A model generated the notes under the pieces. That model was not told where the DNA came from and searched no databases. It worked only from the letters and a program-made list of their open reading frames with translations. The position numbers were made by a program, and so were the translations under genes. A stretch of 17,869 nt of DNA from Conidiobolus incongruus B7586 (lineage: Eukaryota > Entomophthoromycota > Entomophthoromycetes > Entomophthorales > Conidiobolaceae): assembly GCA_000697335.1 (NCBI GenBank), contig JNEM01013475.1, positions 1 to 17,869 of the forward strand. The letters run 5' to 3'. The stretch's first letter is position 1; every line of letters begins with the position of its first letter. Below are positions 1 to 9,438 of the stretch, piece by piece.

Positions 1-535
1 ATAATTACTATATTAATAAAAAATATTAATTATTGTAATAAGTTATAATAATATATACTATTCTTATTTAGTTGTTCAAAGAAAATTAACTAATAATAAA
101 TTTTATTATATTATTTTAAATAAAACTATTTTTAATTAATATTTTAAATATAAATTAAGAAAACTTATTATTTTACATGATAATTATAAAATATATAAAG
201 TTAAAGTTATAAAAAACTTTTTGATTAAAAATAACTAAGAAATATTACTATATTTAATATATTCTTTAAATTATAACTTATGTAATTATAATTATTTTAG
301 GCAATTAAAAAACTAACTTATAAGAAAGAAAATTTCTACAAAAAAATTTAATTAGTTTGTTAAATATTAAATTTCAGTTTTTATTAAAAAGAATAATTTT
401 TTATATGTTAAAACTTTTTTAAAAATATAGTAAAAATTTATTAAAAATAAAAAAAATATTAATTTTAAATTATATGTTTATTTATATGTTTTATATATTA
501 AAATGTTTGTTTTTTTATTCATAAAAAATTCCTAT
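1..535 (+). mobile_element. Mariner copy A, 3' part, heavily decayed
   Basis: This is the 3' half of a mariner element whose 5' half lies outside the window. It aligns base for base with the end of the complete copy at 1398-2672, covering the DDD catalytic region, the transposase C-terminus and the right terminal repeat (ATTCCTAT at 528-535, followed by a TA at 536-537 that fits the target duplication). Most differences from the complete copy replace G or C with A or T, so no reading frame survives. It is a fossil DNA transposon. The right boundary is well supported by the shared end; the left edge is only the window limit. Confidence 0.85.
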
Positions 536-1397
536 TATTTAAATTATAAAGTAATATAAAAATTAAGTTTCTTATTCATATTTTGTTTTAAAATATTTTC
601 AAAAATTAAAACTCTTTATATTGTGTATTTAAAATATTCCCAATATATAAATAATATTATAAAAATTAAATCATAACAATGTATTATAAATAATAACTAA
701 TTGATAAAATAACAATATATAATAATATAATTGTTCATTATTAATATCAATCAGAAAAAGTTACAATGAGTATCAAAACAAAATCTATTATATTTTAATA
801 TAGGAATATTCAAATTTTAAATCCAAATAAAAGTTTTAAAAACATATATATAAATATATATATATATATATATCATAGAATAAAATTAATTTAAAAAGTA
901 TACTTTTGCTGAAATTTTATTTTGTATAAAAGGAATAAAATTATTTAAATTCAAAATTAGGTTTTATATCAAATTTAGAGTTTTAAAAGGAAAGAACAGC
1001 ATATTAATTATAACGCTTAATGGTTCCTGATATTTGCTTATAACTATAAAATAATATTAAATACAAAATGTCAAAAGTCGATTATATTATTATTTTTTTT
1101 CCATAATATAACCTTTAATATCATTTAACAAAATATCAAATATCTATATATTAATTTATAATTTAAAGAAATTAAATATTTATTCTTCATTTTAAATTTT
1201 TTGACTAATAATTAAATTAATTACTAGATAATAAAGATTTTGAAGAATTTTGACTTATAGTTAATTAAGGTTGATATATATATTATGATAGAATGTGCTT
1301 TATTAATTAGTTAAATAACTCTAAAAATAAACTTAATTGTCAAAAATTTGGTAGTAATTAATATCAATATATAATCTATTACCTTGAATTTGAAATA
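536..1397. other. AT-rich intergenic DNA with a (TA)n tract
   Basis: I see no gene, RNA gene or element here. The stretch holds a dinucleotide TA microsatellite at about 844-873 and homopolymer A/T runs. Reading frames are short and closed on both strands. Confidence 0.6.
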
Positions 1398-2672
1398 ATG
1401 GGAAATTTTTTAATTTCTGATTTTTCAAACATATTATTAGTTTGAAATGAATAAATATATACAAAGTTAATAGGAAGTTATATATTTTTAATATATATAT
1501 ATATATATATTAGTTTTTTTGATTAAAAAATTAACTTTTTAAAATTGGTTGTTTAATTTAATCATGCTTAAACTAAATAATGATCATCAAAAGTCTTTTA
1601 TTTTAGTATCAGTAAAACTTAACCATAAACCCTCTAAAATTATTTAAAATTTACAAGCAGCTTTTGGTAATAAAAAATTATCAAAATCAACAATTTATTG
1701 CTGGGTAAATTACTTTAAAGCTAAGAGAGAAACTATTCAAAACCTGCTAAAATCTAAAAAACCAACTTTAACTGTTACTCTTTTAATTGTAAATAGAGTG
1801 AAAAAATATATTAAAAAGCACCTTTTTATTTCAGCTAGAGAATTATCTAAGCACTTTAATATTAGTTTTACAAGTATTTTATATATTTTAAAGTTTAAAC
1901 TAAAATTAATAAATAAAAATGTAAAATAGGTACCTTATAATTTAACCAAAGCTTAAAAAAAGCTAGAGTAGTGATTGCTAAACAAAACCTATTGAAATAT
2001 TACTAGAAACCAAGGCTTTTATGATAAATTATTACAATTGATGAATTTTAGATTTTTTTATATAATCTTTTACTAAAATATAAATCAAGATGTTAGATTA
2101 AGTTAAATCAACCCCCTCCACAAATCCCTTTAAATAAACATTTTGTTAATAAGCAAATGTTAATTATTGTAATAAATTATAATGTTATATGCTATTCTTA
2201 TTTAGTTCCTAAAGGAAAATCAATTAATAGTAAACTATATATTGCTTTTTTAAATAAAAGTATTTCTAATTAGTGTTCTTAATATAATTTAAGAAAACCT
2301 ATTATTTTGCATGATAATTGCAAAATACATAAATCTAAAGCTGTAAAAAACTTTCTAATTAAAAATAACTGGAAAGAACTACCACATCTAGTATATTCCC
2401 TTGATTATAACCTATGTGATTATAATTGCTTTAAGCAATTAAAAAACCAGCTTGCAGGAAAGAAAATTTCTGCAAGAAAATTTAATTGGTTTGTGAAACA
2501 TCAAATTTCAGTCTTTAATAAAAAGAACTGTTTTTTAAGTGTTAGAAGTTTGTTAAAAGTATAGCAAAAAGTTATTAATAATAAAAGAAACTATTAAATT
2601 TATATTATATATTTATTTTTATATATCATATATTTAAATGTTTATTTATTTTTAATCACAAAAAATTCCCAT
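1398..2672 (+). mobile_element. Complete mariner-family element (copy B)
   Basis: A 1275-bp element with short inverted ends: ATGGGAAATTTTTT at the left and AAAAAATTCCCAT at the right, each abutting a TA (1396-1397 and 2673-2674), which is the target duplication expected of Tc1/mariner elements. The size fits the usual 1.3 kb of mariners. A transposase relic fills 1564-2564. A (TA)n microsatellite at 1491-1511 sits between the left end and the transposase start. Two further copies of the same family lie at 1-535 (same strand) and 15184-15768 (opposite strand). This copy is the least decayed of the three but is not functional. Confidence 0.88.
1564..2564 (+). pseudogene. Mariner transposase relic, DD34D
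   Basis: This is a dead transposase of about 334 codons, close to the 345 residues of Mos1. It would cut and paste the element through a DDD active site. All three acids are visible: Asp in TIDEF (codon at 2040), Asp in HDN (2313) and Asp in LCDYNCF (2418); the last two are separated by 34 residues, the classic mariner spacing. The N-terminal part (KSTIYCWVNYFKAKRE) resembles the helix-turn-helix region. The frame is broken by about ten stops, many at positions where Gln or Trp is expected, plus one length change in the A-run near 1953-1959. The last 85 codons, from 2307 on, are still open, which explains the surviving ORF there. Confidence 0.88.
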
Positions 2673-4019
2673 TATTAAAAATGTAGAGTAATAATATTAA
2701 TAGGCAAATTTTCAAATCTTAAATAATAATTTTAATTAAAGATTTATTAAAAAAAATTCAGATATTAAAAGGAAAAAAGAAAAAGAATATTTTAAATAAA
2801 AACTAATGTTAATAATATTATTAAATCAAATTTCACAGTATAAATTATATTATTAATAAAATTGTAATATAAAATATTAAATTATATATAAATTACAATG
2901 ATTGATTATTGAAAATATTTAAAAATATTGCATTATAATAAACTATATTAATTCATGGTATGAATTTATACAAGGTTATTCAAAATAAATAATTTATATA
3001 TTTTTCATTGATATCATTGGAACAGTGTAATTTTTATTATATATAATGTTACAGGCAACAGAAAAAATTCAGTATTTGATCTTACAATCGAGGGATAGTA
3101 TGAGTATTTAAGATGATATTTAGGAGAATAAGAAAGCAGACATTAGTATATTATTCAAGTGTTAATGTTTCGGAAGTTTAAAGTAAAAAAGAAGTCAGTA
3201 TTATATTGAAATCAGCTAAATAAAATTTTCTAACTCTAAATACAAAAATATATTATGAATAGAATATAATTGTTTTGCAATTAAGATATTGGCAACAAAA
3301 ATATTTAGATATTTGGCTAATTTTGAATATTGTGTCAAATTCAAATATATTAAAATTCATAATTGAAAACAATAAAAATAATTTCTTAAGTATTATAGAT
3401 TATAATATTAATATTAATCCTATTAAAGATATCATGTTAAAATTAACAAATATTGAGCAGAAGATAGATTAAAATAATTGGGTAGGTAATTGGGAGATAG
3501 TTATTACTTGGGGAATATATTAGAAAGTTAACAATTAATCTAATGGTTCGATTAAACATAATTTTTATACATTAAAACTATTCTACTTAATAAAAAATAG
3601 TGCTAATTTCCGAAAATATATAAAATAGTTTATTTTTCTAATTAATCTATAATAGTGAAGTATTCACATCATTTATACAGTAATTAATTAGTTAGTTAAT
3701 ATATTCTGATAAAATTTGGATAATGAAAGGTTTAAAATTTTCTTTGATCTTATTAAATAGTCATGTACCTAACAAATTTTAAACTGTCAAAATAATGCCA
3801 TTTCCTTGATTCTTGCGCAAAGTCAATACTTTGAATATTTTATCATTGTATCATGAGAAATAAGTATATTATCTGAGAATTCTTGAGACGTTTTTTATAA
3901 CAAAAACATCCTATAGTTAATTTGTCAGATAAAATTAGACATTTAAGCTTTGAATGAGTTTTATGAACAAAATGTATAATATGAATTCAGTAAATTGAAA
4001 TATCCCTGAATTCAAGTTC
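2673..4019. other. Gene-poor stretch, weak coding-like trace at 3275-3472
   Basis: No recognisable gene. A 65-codon open frame at 3275-3472 (plus strand, beginning with TTG, no ATG) contains WQQKYLDIWLILNIV and ends in EQKID; I cannot assign it, and its low-complexity I/N/K composition is what AT-rich DNA yields by chance. The DNA at 3060-3200 is slightly richer in G and may be an old coding scrap. The rest is AT-rich intergenic sequence. Confidence 0.4.
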
Positions 4020-5620
4020 AATAAAATAGAAGGATTAATAGATCTTGAGGAATTTTCAGTTTTTATTGTCAAAATTGTAAAATCAGAAAATCAATGTAAA
4101 AAGTGTGCAAACAATTCAATTCATTAAAGGAATTTTTGTATTATAAATTGAACAGGTGAAAATATGCAACTATGTCATCCATAGGTAGACCTAAATATAT
4201 ATAACTAAACATATTTTGCACTCAATGAAATATATTTTATAGTACCAATATTATTTTCTAATCCGCTACAGTCGAATTTGGAAATTTATATAAAATATTG
4301 ATTCCCTGGAAAATTGGGATTGAAAATTTCTTGTTCACTGAATTTTGGAATTTATCATTTTATAATTTTATTTTTACCAACTAAATGCCTTCATCTTAGT
4401 TTAGCTTTGTTTTGGCTCCTGAATTCAAACGTAATCCTCAGATTTAATCTATGATATTGGATAATCAAAATAATATCCCTCCTAGTCCTTCAATACCAAA
4501 AGTTGCTCAATATCCATCATTAAATGGATGTTTAGTGTTGCTTAATCAGATTTTTTAAATGAATTAATCCTTCTGTATATAATATATTATCACCTTTATA
4601 TAACATTATTCTTTAATTTTATTCTATCGCAAGATGCTATTTCAAACATTACATTCGAATATTATTACATTAGTCATCAATTTTGAAAGAAATTTACTCA
4701 ATTGACCCTATACCACCGATATATTTAAAATAAATCTGAAAATAATATATTGTCAGCCAAGTTCACATTATGTTCAAGTATCAATAATCTTATAAAATAT
4801 TTTTCAGAGAGGACAAATTAAACCGACCCATGCATATCTTTTTCAGTTAACTGTAATATGCTATACTTTAAGGATTCATGTTGATACCATAACGTTTGAA
4901 GAGTAGCAACTTTAGCCCAAAGGCAAAGATCTGCCAAACGGCTCAATTTGATTGTTATTTTAGTGGCCCATTCAAACTATATCAAAATTTCATTGGAGAG
5001 CCCCCTAAATATCATGAAATAATATAAGATCCACCTTGGTAAGTGTCTCCTACTTAATAAAATCAATTCTTAATCGAATCGATTCAAGCACGAAACAATA
5101 TATCTCACATTATTTACACTTCAGACTTAACAATGAGATGGCTGAGGAATTATTTAATCGTTAATTTGAACTATTATTATAAAACTTTTAATAGTATGAT
5201 TTATATTGTAAAAGTCAAATCTAGATCAATGAATTGTAAAACAATATTAAATAATTTGTACAAGACTAAAGTATTTAATTAATATAAATATATATTTAGT
5301 TCATTTCAAATATTATAAATAAATTAGTTGTGAATAGGCTCTCATATAATAAACAGATTATTGGAACATTGTTAGCAATTTTATGATCTTTTAACCACAC
5401 ACTAAGGAAACACTACAATTCTTGTTATTATCATAATTAAGTGTTAGTAAGCTATACTTCAATGACCATTTATAGATATTTAAGCGAACCCGAGCAAATT
5501 ATAAATAAATCAAATTTTTAATATATAGCTTCCATTTTATAAATTCCTTTGAAAGAATATTTCAGTTTGATAAACTAATATACTTAATTTTTACTAAAGT
5601 ATTCAATAACATTAATAATC
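4020..5620 (+). pseudogene. Decayed fungal-specific transcription factor, third family member
   Basis: A broken relative of the two intact regulators at 9439-13112, on the plus strand. Pieces match in order: a cysteine motif with TGT pairs at 4067/4076 and 4095/4104 (YCQNCK, then NQCKKCANN), PEFKRNPQI near 4417 (PEFKKIPQI in the intact gene), a LNGC-LVLLNQ piece near 4520, FQRGQIKPTHAYLFQLTVIC then YTLRIHVDT near 4805-4880 (the intact gene has FFQTGKI...LGIHTDT), FSGPFKLYQNFIGEPPKY near 4955-5020, CxQFYDLLTTH near 5370, and MTIYRYLSEPEQI near 5462 (MTIFKYLKQSDKI). The order and spacing are those of the whole gene, so this is a full-length copy, not a fragment. Many stops and several frame changes interrupt it, and the gap between the two Cys pairs is shortened. 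The function is lost; both ends are approximate. Confidence 0.82.
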
Positions 5621-6013
5621 TTAAATGCTTGAATGTAGATCAAATCTAATGTTTACAAAGTTTAAGCTTTATCCATTCCAATTACAATATATAAACTGTT
5701 ATACTATCAATGACAATTATTGATAAATAAGAATTCAATAATAAAAATGTAATATATATTTTCATATTTGAAGATGGTAAGCTAATCGTTAAATTTATTT
5801 AAAATATTAGTGAATTTAAATGATGTTATATTGCTAAGAACAAAACATATTCATAAATGTGATATTTTACAAAACTTAATTCTCAATTATATCGAAAAAT
5901 TAACATTATTAACCTATATCATATCAAAAATAAAAAACAGTATTCCTTATACACTGATAAAACCTTATCACGAATTGGTACCTTCAATCTTATTTTCTAT
6001 CTCAAAAAATTGA
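5621..6013 (+). other. Coding-like remnant of unknown origin
   Basis: Just beyond the broken regulator are two pieces that read better than the background: a frame near 5725-5810 containing NNKNVIYIFIFEDGKLIVKF with stops on either side, and a 67-codon open frame at 5810-6013 with no ATG start (NSIPYTLIKPYHELVPSILF near its end). I do not recognise either. They could be the remnant of another gene, or chance reading frames in AT-rich DNA. Confidence 0.25.
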
Positions 6014-6412
6014 AAATATTAAAAATTCAGATTCAAATTCCCGTCAATTTAAAATTTAAAATTAAATCAAAATACAAAATATAACACAAATTTTAATATC
6101 AAATTATAGTTATAAAAATACTTGGCAAATAATAATTCATAGATTGAAATATTTAAAATAGTATTATTTAATAACATTGTTCAAAATCTAAATTTAATTA
6201 TCATAATAATATATATAATTAACCTAACAATTGATATATCATCAAAGTTTGATTATCATATAAGCTATTTATAATTTCAGTTATAATAATTACTATATTT
6301 ACCAAATTATTGGATTGAAATTTTATCTTGAATGAATGAATGAATGAATGAATGAAGAAGATTTTAATTAGACCTATGGACGAATAAAAGCGATATTTTG
6401 CAGAATATATAG
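6014..6412. other. AT-rich intergenic DNA
   Basis: No gene is visible. It contains the TGAA microsatellite listed separately. The minus-strand frame over 6219-6434 is built largely from that repeat (IHSFIHSF) and is not credible as a gene. Confidence 0.55.
6330..6357. repeat. Tetranucleotide microsatellite (GAAT)n
   Basis: Nearly seven perfect copies of GAAT, ending in a GAAG variant. It is a simple sequence repeat. Confidence 0.95.
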
Positions 6413-6580
6413 ATCCGTAACTTGTGGGATCCACCCAAAGATACGGTTCCAGAGCTTAGGGTTTTGTTTGTATTGGGAGTTATTGGTGATAAAGTAATAA
6501 CAGTACACTCAAGAGTGGGAGAGGATTGTAAATGGTATTATGAGGTATGGAATGGTGTTAGCAGTTTAAGGACTTACTAA
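6413..6580 (+). other. Exon-like open frame of unknown identity
   Basis: A 55-codon frame ending in TAA, noticeably richer in G and C than the surrounding DNA. It reads IRNLWDPPKDTVPELRV at the start, then VIGDKVITVHSRVGEDCKWY and YEVWNGVSSLRTY. The amino-acid mix (W, P, D, G, V) is that of a real globular protein and unlike the I/N/K/Y chance frames nearby. There is no ATG; possible splice acceptors are TTTTGCAG (ending 6402) and ATATAG (ending 6412). I do not recognise the protein. It could be a terminal exon, or a scrap of a dead gene. Confidence 0.4.
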
Positions 6581-7989
6581 GGTCCAATTTTATATTAAAT
6601 GTATATTGTTAGATATGTATTAACTTTGATTTATTTTGAATTATGGGTGAAGTTTAATAAATTGGGGTATTTTATATAAAGAAATTACTCACCATTGATA
6701 TATTCATGTTCCTGATTAGTTATACATGACACAATTTTGATTAATTGTGAAATTTAATATATATTAAAAATATCTTCAAAAACCAATAAAATTATATAAT
6801 ATTAAAATTAATTGTTAATTTGGTTTTTAGTATAAGAGTTATTGATTTTTTGATATATTATGATATTAGGTAATTTGTTTCTAAATAAATTCCTTCTATA
6901 TTATATTCAATTATAAAAAATTATTATATAGTTATTAATTCTCACATTATAAGATATGGAAGTTAATTATGTAATCAATTTTGGAAAACATTAGCTAATA
7001 TAGTTGGTTGAGTAATTCTTGATAAAATTTTTAATTTAGGTATGAATATTTTAATTTTAAATAGCTTTCAAATTTTTTAACCAAATTATCACTGGATTAT
7101 AAAGGAAAAATCAATATCAAAGGATTTAATATTCTTGGTTTTCTTTTATCTTTTTGTAATTTAGTAGAATAAATATAAAACTAACTTTATAATGATATTG
7201 AAATTTTGGACATTAATAATAGTTGAGTGGTAAATCAAATATATTATTTATTTTTTAATTTATAAAACTTTTTATAATTATACCATTAAAACCTAATAAT
7301 AATCTTAAAAATTGTTTTATTATTTGATTTTAATTAATTACATTCACTATTTAAGTCATATAAAATAATTAATCAAGTATATAATAAAGGTATTGTTATT
7401 CTTAGATATTATCAAAAATATTTTGTGAATTTTTAAAATAATATTTATTATATTAAATATAAATCACACATAAATAGGAAAATATAAATATTTGATCTAA
7501 AAATATTAGATATTATAAAAGCTCATGTTAATTATTTTTAAAAAAATCCTCAAAAGTATTAAATATAAGTTTTAGTTAATTATTAAAATAATTAAAAAAA
7601 ACTAATAAAGTTTAAAAAATATTAAATTAAGTATATTATAAAAAAATATTTGACAAATTAAATAAGTTAACGTATATTTTTTATTAATAATATTTAAAAA
7701 AATTAAATTATTTAAAATTTAATTATAATTAATAAAACACAAATAATGTTTGATAATAAAAACTATAAATATTATTAGGTGAGTAAAAGAATAAAGGTTA
7801 AAAATTAAGCAAAAACAAAAACAAATGGAAAAAATAATGCTAACTATATAGTAAAAATAGAAAAGCAGTATATATTATAAATATTAAAAAGAAAAACAAA
7901 AGATAAATAAATAATAATATTTTAAATAAAGTCAAAAATAATAAAAGATATTAAAAAAATAAAATATTTTTTAAATAAAGGCTATATAA
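6581..7989. other. Long AT-rich gene-free stretch, probably including the decayed 5' part of a transposon
   Basis: Very AT-rich throughout. I find no supported gene or RNA. The second half probably includes the eroded 5' portion of the mariner-type relic recognisable from about 7990, but I cannot place its left end: no inverted terminal repeat was found. Confidence 0.5.
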
Positions 7990-8330
7990 TATATAAACTT
8001 TTATATTAGTATATAATAATAATAATAATATAATACTTAATATAATAGTTAAAGCCTTATATATTTTAAATTATAATTGATTTAAGTTATTACCATATCT
8101 AGCATACTTTTCTAATCTTATACCTAGTAATTTCTATTTTTCTTAAGCACTTTAAAAAGTTTTTAAAAATATTTACAAAAACCCAAATAAATAAAAACTG
8201 AATGCTTGAAATTTATCAAGGTAATAAAAAAGACTTCTATGAAAAAAGGATATAATTCCAAATTAAAAGATAGGAACTTTTCTAAAAATATATAGGCTAT
8301 TATATATCTTAAAAATAAAATATTAATATA
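7990..8330 (+). mobile_element. Second mariner-type relic, catalytic region only
   Basis: The conserved C-terminal catalytic part of a mariner-like transposase can be read on the plus strand: an eroded DN motif at 8024 (Asp now Asn), then VKALYILNYN near 8048, then KLLPYLAYFSNLIPSNFYFS, the equivalent of LP-x-YSPDLxPxDY, with the final catalytic Asp also Asn (8129). The two positions are 34 residues apart, as in DD34D mariners. The downstream frame still reads KVFKNIYKNPNK. It differs clearly from the family at 1-2672, so it is a separate family. An AAT triplet run at 8012-8030 overlaps the first motif. Ends and terminal repeats were not found. Confidence 0.65.
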
Positions 8331-8523
8331 TTTGAATAAAAAATAAAAATTATAATAAAAATAAAAATAATAACCTATATTAAAATAATTATTTTTTTAT
8401 ATTCTATAAATATAAATTAGGAATTACCTTAATAACTATAGAAAACAATATATTATTATAGTTATCATAATTAAATCATTATTTATCCCATATTTACATC
8501 ATTAATCTGTAAATAATCCATTA
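8331..8523. other. AT-rich intergenic DNA
   Basis: Nothing recognisable between the transposon relic and the GC-richer island. Confidence 0.5.
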
Positions 8524-8694
8524 GGTTTGGTGGGGCTTATATTGTGAGTTTGTCATTGAATTCCAGCTAGATATAACATCAGCCAGCCCTTTCTCTGACA
8601 TTCCTGCTGGGGATATTGGTGAGTACTGGCAACTTGTCAGTAATCTCACCACTCAGTTATCTAATTTTCTTAAATCACTAAAGTACTCAAGTTA
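8524..8694. other. GC-richer island open on both strands, unidentified
   Basis: A sharp compositional island. On the plus strand a 56-codon frame follows CATTAG (a possible splice acceptor) and runs to a TAA, reading VWWGLYCEFVIEFQLDITSA, then SPFSDIPAGDIGEYWQLVSN. On the minus strand a frame of about 42 codons is also open, reading TSCQYSPISPAGMSEKGLAD. It could be an exon scrap, or part of a dispersed repeat whose translation happens to stay open. I cannot name it and no terminal repeats are evident. Confidence 0.35.
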
Positions 8695-9330
8695 AAAGAA
8701 CAACTGTTAAAAGATTTTAAATTGCTTATATAATATAAATAAATAATATTTACTTACTTTTAATTACTCTATGATTATATTTTAGAAGTCAAAGTATAAT
8801 TTGATAAACTTTCAGATTTAAAGGTCTTATATCATTATACCAAGTGTAATTGGCTGGCACAATATCATAATAATTGTGAACTGTGATCTTGTTAACTTAC
8901 TGCAATTAACCATTAGGAGTTCACTATTTCCTTATTTAGATGTGAACAAAATTAAGAAAATAAATAATCTTTATTGAATGTGAAAAAATTATTGGATAAT
9001 AAAATTTCAAGTTAATGATATATGTTAAATTCAAAATTAATAATATCTAAGAACCAATTATTCAAATTATAACAATATTACAGTTTTAATTATTTAAAGT
9101 GATAAGGAATACACTTTACAAGTTTAATTAATATTCAAGTTTATCTAAGTAAATATTTAATTTTTACGATTTTGTTAATGCTTAGTAGTAAAATTATCAT
9201 GGTAAATTTAGACTGTATTGAATATGTTAAGAATGGATATAGAGATCATAGATGTTCTTATTGAAAGATATTACCAGATAAAGGATAACACATGATTCAG
9301 TTTGACCAGATTAGAACTCCTCACTAAAGA
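8695..9330. other. Intergenic DNA upstream of the transcription-factor pair
   Basis: No supported gene. Short open frames near 9199 (MVNLDCIEYVKNGYRDHRCS) and 9234 (MDIEIIDVLIERYYQIKDNT) overlap each other and stop within about 21 codons; I leave them out as genes. Composition is milder (less extreme AT) from 8820 on. Confidence 0.5.
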
Positions 9331-9340
9331 TATAAAAATA
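9331..9340 (+). promoter_or_regulatory. TATA-box candidate for the plus-strand regulator
   Basis: TATAAAAATA, followed by a pyrimidine-rich CTCTCTCG stretch. From about 30 bp downstream of it the leader contains no ATG until 9439, where the first ATG sits in a good context (AAAATGA). This supports transcription starting here and translation starting at 9439. Confidence 0.5.
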
Positions 9341-9438
9341 ATCTCTCTCGGGTTTTACACAAAAAAAACAGGGGAGAAACCAACATATCTTTGATTTTTA
9401 CGTTTTTTTATTTTCTTTTTATTTTTGTTTGATTAAAA

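Noticed and set aside
844-873. TA-rich tracts as a replication origin or centromere
   Set aside because: They are simple microsatellites like those at 1491-1511 and 9524-9541; nothing else supports such a role.
3541-3556. B-box-like GGTTCGATTA suggesting a tRNA or SINE
   Set aside because: No A box at a proper distance, no acceptor-stem pairing and no anticodon arm could be folded by eye.
6219-6434. Minus-strand open frame of 71 codons
   Set aside because: Its core is translated GAAT microsatellite; no family resemblance.
7800-7870. Another mariner DN motif (NNANYIVKIEKQYI)
   Set aside because: No third catalytic motif lies about 34-41 residues downstream in frame; the better DD34D pair is at 8024/8129. 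It may be chance or a deeper relic.
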